Shown here: piece after piece, positions 34,971-42,862 of the stretch
Numbering within the stretch: position 1 is the first letter of the stretch
Layout of the letters: every line of letters starts with the position of its first letter
Virus record (IMG/VR): IMGVR_UViG_3300003177_000121
Span: 1-45,220 of that record
DNA length: 45,220 nucleotides
DNA from: a virus
Strand: one strand, 5' to 3'
Made by a program: the position numbers and the translations under genes
The notes under the pieces: generated by a model
Told to the model about the DNA's origin: nothing
What the model saw: the letters and a program-made list of their open reading frames with translations, nothing else
The model's database searches: none

Positions 34971-35649
34971 GATTTAATCCATCTTTAGAAACTGTTCGTA
35001 CCTTGTCTAAGTCATTAAACATATCTAGTACCCCAGAAATTAGCACACTAGGTTTTCCTGGATCTAAATTTTTTATCGTTGGTAATATCACCTCGCCTTT
35101 AGAATTACTTAAAAAACTATCTTTTATCACCATTTTACGATTAGCACTGCTTATTTTTCCAGTAAAATGTTTTATTTTATACTCACCAGGTTCTATATTT
35201 AGAGCATCAGCTAATTTTTTTATTTCTTCTTTAAGCTTTGCTCCTCTAGTAGAATAATTACTAACTTGAGTATTAGTTAAATGATAATCTTTAGAAAATT
35301 GTGCCCAGTCGGCCTCAAAGTTTGGGTTTTTTTGTACAGCATGATATTGAATAAAATTGTTAGCTATTTGATCAAAACTATTTCTTTCACCAAAAGATCG
35401 TAACACTGTAGATACATTTTGATAGGCTTTTGTTCTAGCTGAAAGGGCTAAACCTGCATCTTCTTTACTAAGTATAGGTTTATCTCTCAATAGACTGTAC
35501 TTACTCCTGAGATATCCATTAACCGTATTTAATGATCTAGTATCTTTTATTGTAGAATTACCCTGTAGTTTCTTATCTTCAGCAAATGCCTCGTCAATAA
35601 GTTCATTTATATTATCTAGATTAAACTCGTCAATATTCATTTTTATCAT
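34954..35649 (-). CDS. Tape measure protein, probable N-terminus
   Basis: The ATG at 35649 overlaps the gpGT stop as ATGA, the usual coupling before a tape measure gene. MIKMNIDEFNLDNINELIDE opens 231 aa of helical text before the first break at GLNPVFKL. If all breaks are corrected, the coding stretch from here to 24497 gives a single protein of about 3700 aa. It may instead be two proteins, with the internal GGYIPG motif near 31650 marking the end of the first. Confidence 0.6.
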   Translation of the reverse strand: MIKMNIDEFNLDNINELIDEAFAEDKKLQGNSTIKDTRSLNTVNGYLRSKYSLLRDKPILSKEDAGLALSARTKAYQNVSTVLRSFGERNSFDQIANNFIQYHAVQKNPNFEADWAQFSKDYHLTNTQVSNYSTRGAKLKEEIKKLADALNIEPGEYKIKHFTGKISSANRKMVIKDSFLSNSKGEVILPTIKNLDPGKPSVLISGVLDMFNDLDKVRTVSKDGLNPVFKL

Positions 35650-36232
35650 AATCCTCCAGCCAAGAAACTTTCTATTCCATTAAAACTTGCTTTTGGTAAA
35701 TTTGAGTCTGTTTTTTCTGTTTCAATATTATTACCATTAGCTTTTGCTACTAGTATAAACATATCATAAAGTTTAGAGTTGGTAATCTTTAATTTCAATT
35801 CTGCGCTATACAGAAGTTCTTTTCTAGTGAGTATAAATGCAACTTTTAGTAACTCTGCATTTTTAAAGTCATAAAGCCATAAAAATAGATCATCTACTTT
35901 AAACTCTGAGATTGTCTTTATTAATTCGAACTGGTCTGATCTGCCATCTGAAGTTTCTCCATTCTCTTTTGGGTCTCCTGTGCTCTCTTGTTTCTGCGGA
36001 AAAAAAAATCTGTGAAATAGTCATAAACCTCTTGTAAATAAGTCTCACACTCTTCAGCCGTAAGTATATTTACATTAAATGGCTCTGTTATATTACCAAA
36101 GCTGTCTCTATCGGATAGAACTTCTATTAGTACTTTTTCACTTAAATCAGGATTAAAAAATAAATTAGAAAAGTTATCATCCGTTGTAAGTATTTTATAA
36201 AGTACTTTATGTAAACCCCAGGTTATTTTCAT
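35646..36232 (-). CDS. Tail assembly chaperone fusion gpG-T (by -1 frameshift)
   Basis: The zero frame (35921-36232, 103 aa, MKITWGLHKVLYKILTTDDN) ends soon after a T9 run (A9 on the plus strand, 36000-36008). From that run the -1 frame is open without a stop to 35646-35648 and reads QFELIKTISEFKVDDLFLWL, then a C-terminal domain ending SFLAGGL. A short product plus a -1 extended product directly before the tape measure is the conserved G/GT arrangement of long-tailed phages, where the T domain recruits the tube protein and G coats the tape measure. T9 is a plausible slip site. Confidence 0.68.
35921..36232 (-). CDS. Tail assembly chaperone gpG (unshifted product)
   Basis: This is the 103-aa zero-frame product of the G/GT pair, ending RRNKRAQETQKRMEKLQMAD then QTSSN. 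It is acidic in the first half (TAEECETYLQEVYDYFTDFF) and basic in the last 25 residues. The gene starts with GGAG upstream of the ATG. It would coat the tape measure during tail assembly. Assignment is from position and architecture, not sequence identity. Confidence 0.6.
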   Translation of the reverse strand: MKITWGLHKVLYKILTTDDNFSNLFFNPDLSEKVLIEVLSDRDSFGNITEPFNVNILTAEECETYLQEVYDYFTDFFFRRNKRAQETQKRMEKLQMADQTSSN

Positions 36233-36251
36233 TATATGGCTCCTTATATAA

Positions 36252-36290
36252 TATTAGAAGAGACCAAGGAGCCATTGGTCTCTTCTAATA
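36252..36290 (-). terminator. Perfect 16-bp hairpin downstream of the tail tube gene
   Basis: The arms at 36252-36267 (TATTAGAAGAGACCAA) and 36275-36290 pair without a mismatch around a 7-base loop (GGAGCCA). It lies in the gap between the tube gene and the chaperone gene. In the minus direction it is followed by an A/T-rich stretch. It may reduce read-through after the highly expressed tube gene, or protect the 3' end of its mRNA. The loop GGAG on the plus strand is not a ribosome site for any plus-strand gene. Confidence 0.7.
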
Positions 36291-36296
36291 CTAAAT

Positions 36297-36314
36297 GCCC
36301 CTAATTAAAGGGGC
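36297..36314 (-). terminator. Small GC hairpin just after the tail tube stop
   Basis: GCCCC at 36297-36301 pairs with GGGGC at 36310-36314 around an 8-base AT loop. It lies only seven bases past the tube gene stop and directly before the 16-bp hairpin, so the two form a tandem. The stem is GC-rich against a very AT-rich background. Confidence 0.55.
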
Positions 36315-36320
36315 TTAACT

Positions 36321-37091
36321 TTAGCACCCAGCTGCTGAGAATTTCTTAGCTAGTCTTCCCATAGGAAATTTTTTGATTATTTGCTTAGTTACTGCATCTG
36401 GTGCACCAAAATTTTGAGTAGATGATGCCACCTCTGCTGAGCCAGAAATTGTACCCTTCCAAATATCATAAACAAAAGGAGTATTGTCAAGAGGCATAAC
36501 GCCTACAATTTGAATAGTTAATGGTGGAACATTATCTTCAGAACCAAGTTTTATTGAAACTACTTTTACTACTTGAAAATCTGTTGTTGTTTCCCTAGGC
36601 ATCGGTAAAGATACAGAAATTTTACTATTACCCGCATCCACTGAAGCTACTTCCATAACCATAACATTATCTGGAGCAAATTTATCATATACATAAATTG
36701 TATCATCTGCTGTAAAACCAGTGGTATCTGCAACAGTTAGATCAGTATCACCAACAATACCTGCTGTAGCTATTGTTGTACTTGCTTCTGTATTAGAAAT
36801 TGCAGCGGCTAATGCCTCATTATCACCATAGATCATTGCCAAGTTACTTATACTATATTCATTTAAGTTACCAGAAACTGTCATTTCTCTAGATGTTACA
36901 GCTGTTGCATAGGTTTTCTGAGGAAAACCCGCTTTAAGTTTTGCTTGATTAGTAGTCATAGCTACTTTAGAATCTTGCAAAAGTCCAATTGTATCTGCTG
37001 GTCCTAACTTACCAGCTTTTGTTAAATCACTAGATACTCTAATATCTAGATCGCCCATAAAAAATTCTTGGGTCTTAGCTTGATTAGCCAT
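36321..37091 (-). CDS. Major tail tube protein
   Basis: This 256-aa protein has the pattern of siphovirus tube proteins: an N-terminal loop (FFMGDLDIRVSSDLTKAG), a strand pair (YATAVTSREMTVSGNLNEYS) and a C-terminal half with VVSIKLGSEDNVPPLTIQIV and a closing strand. Residues about 105-170 (TDLTVADTTGFTADDTIYVY) form an extra beta module, common as a decoration on tubes. Position before the chaperone pair and hairpins, and an A/G-rich ribosome site (AAAAAGGACATAC), support high expression. Confidence 0.65.
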   Translation of the reverse strand: MANQAKTQEFFMGDLDIRVSSDLTKAGKLGPADTIGLLQDSKVAMTTNQAKLKAGFPQKTYATAVTSREMTVSGNLNEYSISNLAMIYGDNEALAAAISNTEASTTIATAGIVGDTDLTVADTTGFTADDTIYVYDKFAPDNVMVMEVASVDAGNSKISVSLPMPRETTTDFQVVKVVSIKLGSEDNVPPLTIQIVGVMPLDNTPFVYDIWKGTISGSAEVASSTQNFGAPDAVTKQIIKKFPMGRLAKKFSAAGC

Positions 37092-37136
37092 GTATGTCCT
37101 TTTTAATTTTATTTACTTTTAATTATACAGTCTAAA

Positions 37137-37616
37137 CTACTTTAGATAGCCTATAAAGGTGATCTTCAATGAATTAAAACTTGCCTTAAACTGCCCCGCG
37201 CTTAAAGCATCTTGGCTTAAACTCTGTATCACTAACTTTTTACCTGTGTCATTTAATACTGTTGAGGATGCCTCTAATCCAGCAGCTTCATAAACTGTAA
37301 CTGTAGAGTATTTTTTATGTAAAACTTCAAAATGTTCAAATACTTTCAAAGTTAATATAGAGTTTATGTCCTTTGTTGAAGAAAAAGAAGGCACTAAATT
37401 ATACTCAATATGAATAAATTTATTTTTAGTATCTTTTAATCTTTGCATCACAACTATTTTATCAGTATCTGTATTTAATATAGCAGCTGTAGCTTCAAAA
37501 GAAGTAGTACTAGCGAATTCAAAATCTGGTAAATCTGGATCATTTGCTAATTCAGATATAAATTGATTAAATAAGTAATAAATACTAGCTGCTGCATCTA
37601 AACTATTTGCCATCAT
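37137..37616 (-). CDS. Tail terminator-like / minor tail protein
   Basis: This 159-aa protein starts MMANSLDAAASIYYLFNQFI, a helix of the kind that opens tail completion proteins of the lambda gpU group. A beta sheet follows (DKIVVMQRLKDTKNKFIHIE). It sits between the head closure gene and the tube gene, the conserved place of the tail terminator. No clear sequence match, so the role is by position. It overlaps the upstream gene by four bases. Confidence 0.5.
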   Translation of the reverse strand: MMANSLDAAASIYYLFNQFISELANDPDLPDFEFASTTSFEATAAILNTDTDKIVVMQRLKDTKNKFIHIEYNLVPSFSSTKDINSILTLKVFEHFEVLHKKYSTVTVYEAAGLEASSTVLNDTGKKLVIQSLSQDALSAGQFKASFNSLKITFIGYLK

Positions 37617-38215
37617 TGCTCCCTTGTAGCGTGCAAAATTATTGCCCCAGAAGTTACTCCTAAGGATGTCTGCTTAAATCTTAAACCTTCATAGTATATA
37701 ATATAAGTTCTATTTAACTTTATCTCTGAGTTTTTAGCAAGATAAAAAAGTATATCTCCTGTATTTACAATTTGTGTTTTATTCACACTTAAGCTTTCCT
37801 TTATATGTGCAGGAAAAACCCCATTAATAATCTGTAATTTGTTACCATCTATGTTAGCAATATTGCCATCAGTCTCTAGTTGCTTTGTTCCACCAATGGC
37901 ATTTTTAATGGCTATTACCTCTTGTAACTGTATATACTCAGACATAGGTAATAGTTCATAGGTCCATTGATCCTTATTAAAAGGTTCTTTTAATAAATCA
38001 AATACTAGGTATAACTGACCTTTAATATTTATATACCTACCAACTAGATCTGGTCGTATGTCATTCTTAGCGGTAATAAAAAGGTGTATTTTAGAAGGTG
38101 CTAAGGTATTCTGTTGCAAGCTATATCGAAATTGAATTTTATTCTTAGTATAATTACTACTAACAAAAAAATCCATTTGTTTTTGAAACCGGCTACGGAC
38201 TAAATTTATGTCCAT
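37613..38215 (-). CDS. Head-tail connector / closure-like protein
   Basis: This 200-aa protein starts MDINLVRSRFQKQMDFFVSS and is beta-rich. The segment GRYINIKGQLYLVFDLLKEP resembles the small-barrel core of head closure proteins, where a loop closes the connector. Position fits. The ATG at 38215 lies five bases after the previous gene's likely stop at 38220. Confidence 0.5.
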   Translation of the reverse strand: MDINLVRSRFQKQMDFFVSSNYTKNKIQFRYSLQQNTLAPSKIHLFITAKNDIRPDLVGRYINIKGQLYLVFDLLKEPFNKDQWTYELLPMSEYIQLQEVIAIKNAIGGTKQLETDGNIANIDGNKLQIINGVFPAHIKESLSVNKTQIVNTGDILFYLAKNSEIKLNRTYIIYYEGLRFKQTSLGVTSGAIILHATREQ

Positions 38216-38219
38216 GTTT

Positions 38220-38565
38220 TTAACCTTGAGTTACTGGATCAGTACTAGGGGTTACTATTGTGAATAATGAAACATCAGATACTATTGGCTTTTCTATTTT
38301 ACTTATAAAGTTTGCAGCATATTATAGACTTTGGTATAGACATAGCTATTGAGTTACTAAGAAGAGTTATAGCTTTGTAACCCATATAGTCTAATTGTGT
38401 TACAGCTTCCTTTGTAGGATTATTATCATCAAGTTCGACAACAGTAGCAAAATACTGTTGTCTTAATAGCTTAACTTTTAATATTATTTTAGAATTATCA
38501 AGTAGCTCATCAGATAATTCTGCTGCTGTAAGACCACATAGGCTCCTTATATAGTCATTAGTCAT
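38220..38565 (-). CDS. Head-tail adaptor-like protein (frameshifted near 38320)
   Basis: The true start is the ATG at 38565 (MTNDYIRSLCGLTAAELSDE); the frame upstream of it is only the shadow of the Ala/Lys-rich gene end. The first frame stops at 38299. The text ISKIEKPIVSDVSLFTIVTP runs on in another frame to 38220-38222, giving about 114 aa. Small all-helical adaptors of the gp6 type start with a similar LTAxELSD helix and sit here. The function is inferred from position. Confidence 0.52.
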
Positions 38566-38569
38566 GATA

Positions 38570-39853
38570 TTACTTAGTCTTTCCAGCTTTTGCCTTAGCT
38601 GCCGCTTCAGCTTCAGCTTTTGCCTTAGCTGCTGCCTTAGCTTCAGCTTTTGCCTTAACTGCTGCCTCTGCTTCAACCTCAACCATTTCAACCTCTATTA
38701 AAAGTCCTTCAGCAAGTGCACTTCTAATTGTTCCGGTTACTTTTACCTCGACAGCATCAGGACCATTTATAACAGTCCCTTGCTCTTGACAGTAAACAAC
38801 CATTTTAGGATTTTTAACTTTAACTTTCATAATTGAGATACTTATAACCACGCTAGTAAATTGCTGTGTTATGATTTTTTCTGTTTCTTGAAGATCAGTA
38901 CCAGCTTGAATAACTCTCTCAAGTGCATATCTTCTGTCAAGAGTAAGAATAAAATCATCTGGAAGAGTATCATCAGTAAATGGAAATATTGTTACATTTT
39001 TCCAAAGACCTCTACCAACTTTTATCTCTTGAGTTATTGGACCTCTTTCAAGGGCTGCCATAACAGCAACTGGATCAACATTTGGCTTATCCATCATGAT
39101 AATTTTAAGTGCAGTATTAACACTACAATAATAAGTATCAGGTGCATAAGGAGCAAAACTTGCTGTCCATTTTAACCAAGCTTCATAGTTTAGCTTATGA
39201 TCCCCAGCACTTATAGCAGTAGACAAATCTGAAGACTTAGTTGCAATTGTACCATTGACTGCAGTAGAAATGGCTTTCTTAAATAAACTTGTTCTTTGAG
39301 ATAGCATTATTCTATTAATAACTATGTTAAGTATATCTAAGGTGGCCTCTCTTTGGAACTCATAAGACATATCTACTTGAACACCCCTTTTTACAAGACT
39401 TTTTGATTCATCTGACCAGCCAATTTGTACTCTTGGGAATGTACCAAACTCACCCACTCTGCCCATTGCATATTTACCGTCAGCTATGTCATTTATATAA
39501 AGTTCTTTATATGAGCTTTGGGTAATGTTTCTTGTAGCAGATAGTAGATCATCTACATTATAGTCTTGATCTTTTAGTAATGCTACTCTTGCAGTTTTAG
39601 ATATTAGTTCTGGAAAAAGAACTCTTGAACCGTCAGTTTGTAATGAATCACCATAAGTTTCAAGTGGTGTAGCAGTCAAAGCTTCTTCGATTGTAGATGC
39701 ATAAATACCATTTACTGGATCACCTTGACAAACAATACCAAACCTTCTTAGTTGCCTCTCAAATGCATCTAGAGTATCTCCAGGAGTGCTTGGATTAATT
39801 CTATTAAGCAATTGTGAAAAATTTATCCCTTGATCACTTGCCAACTTATACAT
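38570..39853 (-). CDS. Major capsid protein, apparently fused to a downstream Ala/Lys-rich gene; true start near 39897
   Basis: Residues 1-341 fit an HK97-type major capsid protein (IYASTIEEALTATPLETYGD, KRGVQVDMSYEFQREATLDI, DDFILTLDRRYALERVIQAG). An ATG at 39897 with TAAGGATTTAAC opens MSKSLRLDIGQDMQ, and one missing A near 39860 joins it to MYKLASDQGINFSQLL. At residue 342 the text becomes MKVKVKNPKMVVYCQEQGTV, which looks like the start of a second gene of 86 aa with an Ala/Lys tail (38570-38830). The join is in frame and lacks a ribosome site, suggesting a fusion by deletion. Confidence 0.68.
   Translation of the reverse strand: MYKLASDQGINFSQLLNRINPSTPGDTLDAFERQLRRFGIVCQGDPVNGIYASTIEEALTATPLETYGDSLQTDGSRVLFPELISKTARVALLKDQDYNVDDLLSATRNITQSSYKELYINDIADGKYAMGRVGEFGTFPRVQIGWSDESKSLVKRGVQVDMSYEFQREATLDILNIVINRIMLSQRTSLFKKAISTAVNGTIATKSSDLSTAISAGDHKLNYEAWLKWTASFAPYAPDTYYCSVNTALKIIMMDKPNVDPVAVMAALERGPITQEIKVGRGLWKNVTIFPFTDDTLPDDFILTLDRRYALERVIQAGTDLQETEKIITQQFTSVVISISIMKVKVKNPKMVVYCQEQGTVINGPDAVEVKVTGTIRSALAEGLLIEVEMVEVEAEAAVKAKAEAKAAAKAKAEAEAAAKAKAGKTK
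38578..38680 (-). repeat. Ala/Lys/Glu low-complexity repeat in the gene ending at 38570
   Basis: Repeats of about 33-36 bases built on CTTCAGCTTTTGCCTTAGC on the plus strand encode AKAEAEAAAKAKA-type sequence. This is likely a flexible helix or nucleic-acid-binding tail. The repeat array could vary in length by slippage. Confidence 0.65.
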
Positions 39854-39906
39854 ATTTGCATATCTTGTCCTATATCTAGTCTCAAACTTTTACTCATGTT
39901 AAATCC

Positions 39907-40242
39907 TTAATTTAAAAATAGTGCAGAAACTACATCACCAGCTGCTGCAGCTGCTGTAACCTGATTTGAACCTGATGGAAGAACCGCTGTTCCTGCAGCT
40001 ATAGCCGCACTTGCTGTAACTTTAACTACACCAGAAAAATCTACTGTAACAAAACCATCACTAGTTACTGTTTTTAGTTTTCCAAAAAACAAAGCTCCAG
40101 CTACTGCTGCTACTACTCCACCATCTGAATCTAAAGATACAAGTTCTCCTAGATTAGCTACTGTAACTCCACCATTTGGAAGAGTTAAAACTCTTTTTAG
40201 ACTATATTGGCCGTTTAGGTTTAAAAGAGTACTCTTTTTCAC
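39907..40242 (-). CDS. Capsid cement / head decoration-like protein (DUF2190-type)
   Basis: This 111-aa, Ala/Val-rich beta protein (VTASAAIAAGTAVLPSGSNQ and AAAAAGDVVSALFL) matches the pattern of DUF2190-like cement proteins, in which diaaGxxgxv and aGdvv loops recur. It lies between the protease-scaffold and capsid genes. The given start is a GTG whose ribosome site would sit in the end of the protease frame, so the true N-terminus may be altered. The overlap with the protease frame is 41 bases. Confidence 0.58.
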   Translation of the reverse strand: MKKSTLLNLNGQYSLKRVLTLPNGGVTVANLGELVSLDSDGGVVAAVAGALFFGKLKTVTSDGFVTVDFSGVVKVTASAAIAAGTAVLPSGSNQVTAAAAAGDVVSALFLN

Positions 40243-41275
40243 CTTCCAATGATTGTCTACCTGTTGGTAGTTCTTTAGACTTAGTTAAATAAGTATCTAA
40301 ATCTACTAAAAGACCTTCAACTGTGTCTGGTGCTGTATAAGTAGCTTCAAAAGGTGCAGCTAAAGCCTCAACTTTTTCTGTTAATTTAGCTGTAAAAGTT
40401 ATAAGCGCCTCTTTTGCCCCTGTTAAAGCTTCACTTTCTGCTTTATATTTAGCTATGTCAGCAGTTAAAGCGTCTTTTTCACTTTCAAAAGCACTCTCTT
40501 TAACTGTAAAAGCTTCAATAGTCTTAACATCCTCAGCTCTATCAGCTATATATTTAGCCTCAAGATCAATAATCTTGGTCTTCATAGAAGAATTATCTAC
40601 AGCTAAAGCTGAATAATTATCTTGAAGAGTATTAAATTTATCCTGTATATCCATGCCGTGTCCTTTTTTAATTGTTTCAGTATTATCTTGTATAATTAAG
40701 CCGCTAATGACAGTCTCTAATTGGCCTGCCTCAAAGCTAAACTGTTCACAAAAATCTTTTTTACAGCCACAAGCTGCATAACTTTCTTGTATTTTTGCTG
40801 CTGGTACTGCCCCGGCATAGACTAAACTACCTTCCTGCATTGTTATATCATCTAATAAAACATAACATGTTTTGCCATCATAAACCTTTCCTGGAATATG
40901 ATTACAATTCTCCCAGTCAGAAATGCTATTACCACAGATAGAACAGTCATGAACAGCTGCTGAAAAACCTATAGACACTGAATCAAGTAATTTAGTATCT
41001 ATTCTACTTTTTATATCTTGATATTCTGGCACCTCATAAGGAACAAAAAACTTTGATATCACCTCTTGATCCTCATTAACTTTAGCCTCATACCATCTAC
41101 CAGATGGAAAACTATTGCTATTATGATTCATCAATAATGGCATTGATAAATTATTTATTTGTCCAGAAACTTGGCTTAAAGCATTTACTTTAAACTTTGT
41201 TTGTCTTGTTGTAGGTTTTGTATCAATCAAAACTGCTTGTGACTGATATGAACCCTCAGTTGGTGTAACTTTCAT
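40202..41275 (-). CDS. Prohead protease with zinc-like insertion, fused to a scaffold-type coiled coil
   Basis: In residues 1-170, PLLMNHNSNSFPSGRWYEAK supplies the catalytic His region and LLDSVSIGFSA the catalytic Ser, as in HK97-type prohead proteases. An insertion with CSICGNSISDWENCNHIPGK and a later Cys forms a possible zinc site. Residues about 205-320 form a charged coiled coil (DKFNTLQDNYSALAVDNSSM and AKYKAESEALTGAKEALITF) like a scaffolding domain. A fused protease-scaffold is known in several phages and would cleave itself out during maturation. Confidence 0.66.
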   Translation of the reverse strand: MKVTPTEGSYQSQAVLIDTKPTTRQTKFKVNALSQVSGQINNLSMPLLMNHNSNSFPSGRWYEAKVNEDQEVISKFFVPYEVPEYQDIKSRIDTKLLDSVSIGFSAAVHDCSICGNSISDWENCNHIPGKVYDGKTCYVLLDDITMQEGSLVYAGAVPAAKIQESYAACGCKKDFCEQFSFEAGQLETVISGLIIQDNTETIKKGHGMDIQDKFNTLQDNYSALAVDNSSMKTKIIDLEAKYIADRAEDVKTIEAFTVKESAFESEKDALTADIAKYKAESEALTGAKEALITFTAKLTEKVEALAAPFEATYTAPDTVEGLLVDLDTYLTKSKELPTGRQSLEGEKEYSFKPKRPI

Positions 41276-41295
41276 TATTTTTTCTCCTTACTAAA

Positions 41296-42723
41296 TTATT
41301 TTTTAATTTTCTTATTACTAGACCCGGTTGTAGACCCAGCTCCAGATCCTCCTGTAATACTTCTACCTAATGGATCAGTATTAGGAGTTATATTTTCAAC
41401 ATTCATACCAGGTCTAGTTTGTAAAAAATCTGTGCCTGATAAAGGTTTAACTGGCTCATGCTCAATACCTAATATTAAAGCTGCTTCATCATCTGTTATA
41501 TGACCAAAACTTTGTAATTGTAAAATTCTATTTTGTTTAGCTAACCTTTGAGGTTCTAATTCTAAAGATGGTCTTAAATCAATTGCATCATGTGTACATT
41601 CTATAAAACCTTTATACCCCATTAATCTTGCAGACATAGTTAATACCTGGCTCATTAGCTTTTCTGATTTTCTTTGTAAGTAAGTGGGCGTATTAATGTA
41701 TACTTTAGCTTCAACAGAAGCTACATTTTGATTTCCGCTTCCTTTACCTAATATACTTGGCAATGATTTAAGCGATGAAACTACTTGACTGTCTAAAATT
41801 GAAACAATTGGCCTAAAATCTACAATTGCACTGCCACTACCATTAGATAAATAGTCTATAGATATTGAGTCAAATATTACTAAAGCTTCTTCTGGTTTAA
41901 CTTTGCTCAGCTCTGTGGCTATTTCTGTTTTCTTTTTGCCAAGCCATTTTGCTAATTTTATCTCATCAGCTCTTATTTCTCTAGGCGCATGTTTAACTAA
42001 TACATCTTCTAGGACTTTAACTTTAAGTTTTGGATATCCAGCCTTTTTCATTACTCTCTGTATATCAGCCACCACTGTTTGTTTAAAAGCTATTGCCTGA
42101 ATAGCTGTAAGTAATGGAGACTCAGCTGTCGCCTCATCTGGATCTTTATCTAGATCTTGAAAGAAAAATGTTGGTATATCTAGATTAATTTGCCCATTTT
42201 GTTTCTTTTGAAATGGCTTGTACCTGCCATTATTATATTTCCAACTAATTGAAGTGGCCTTAATTAAGATATAGTCTATAGGTAATTTTGCCTTGTCCAA
42301 AACAAGCTCTAGACCTACTCCACCATATAAGAATAATTGCCGTCTAATAGCGTCTGATAGTTCTTCTGGGGTTAATTTATTAGTAGAAAATAGCCACGCC
42401 GCTTTAAGAGTAGTATTAAATTCTTTAGTTTTATTAGAATCAAAATTGCCTTTCTCATCTTTATAAATAATATTTAGCTTAGTATTTGCAAAACGTAACA
42501 TTGCCCATAAAGCATTTGCAGCATCTGCATCATACCTGTGTAATTCTTTTATAATATCATTAGTGTCATTACCTAATAATCTAATAGACCCTACATCTTG
42601 ATGAGAATTAAAACTTTCAATTGGAACTGTATCTCCATTTTTTAATGAACTATTAACTACACTTTTAGGATTATTACTAGCTTTAACTTTGTTAAATAAT
42701 TTTGAAAATATGCCATTAGCCAT
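41296..42723 (-). CDS. Portal protein
   Basis: This 475-aa protein starts MANGIFSKLFNKVKASNNPK. The segment AANALWAMLRFANTKLNIIY is the helix at the wing/stem border, and IDYILIKATSISWKYNNGRY with PTFFFQDLDKDP matches the stem entry of portal proteins. Late residues LILGIEHEPVKPLSGTDFLQ fit the crown. It would form the 12-mer ring through which the terminase packages DNA. It follows terL in transcription order, with GGAGTTGC before its ATG. Confidence 0.72.
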   Translation of the reverse strand: MANGIFSKLFNKVKASNNPKSVVNSSLKNGDTVPIESFNSHQDVGSIRLLGNDTNDIIKELHRYDADAANALWAMLRFANTKLNIIYKDEKGNFDSNKTKEFNTTLKAAWLFSTNKLTPEELSDAIRRQLFLYGGVGLELVLDKAKLPIDYILIKATSISWKYNNGRYKPFQKKQNGQINLDIPTFFFQDLDKDPDEATAESPLLTAIQAIAFKQTVVADIQRVMKKAGYPKLKVKVLEDVLVKHAPREIRADEIKLAKWLGKKKTEIATELSKVKPEEALVIFDSISIDYLSNGSGSAIVDFRPIVSILDSQVVSSLKSLPSILGKGSGNQNVASVEAKVYINTPTYLQRKSEKLMSQVLTMSARLMGYKGFIECTHDAIDLRPSLELEPQRLAKQNRILQLQSFGHITDDEAALILGIEHEPVKPLSGTDFLQTRPGMNVENITPNTDPLGRSITGGSGAGSTTGSSNKKIKK

Positions 42724-42777
42724 GCAACTCCTTTATTATGTGTATTATGATATAAGTCTTTAACGTAGTATAGATAG

Positions 42778-42862
42778 TCTATTGCCTAACGCTCATTCTA
42801 CTTCCTAACACTCATTCTATTGCCTAACACTCATTCTATTGCCTAACACTCATTCTATTGCA
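42778..42862. repeat. Array of 19-bp direct repeats between terL and portal
   Basis: Four full copies of TCTATTGCCTAACACTCAT at 42778-42796, 42797-42815, 42816-42834 and 42835-42853, plus nine bases of a fifth that hold the terL stop codon. Copies 3 and 4 are identical; copies 1 and 2 differ by one and two bases. The array has no spacers, so it is not a CRISPR. It could be an iteron-like binding site, possibly for packaging initiation next to the terminase gene. Confidence 0.85.

Noticed and set aside
38566-38691. N-terminal extension KQRQQLRQKLKLRQQL of the adaptor-like gene
   Set aside because: It is the alternative-frame shadow of the Ala/Lys repeat; the real start at 38565 gives an ordinary N-terminus.
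42778-42862. CRISPR array
   Set aside because: The 19-bp units are contiguous with no spacers and no cas genes nearby.
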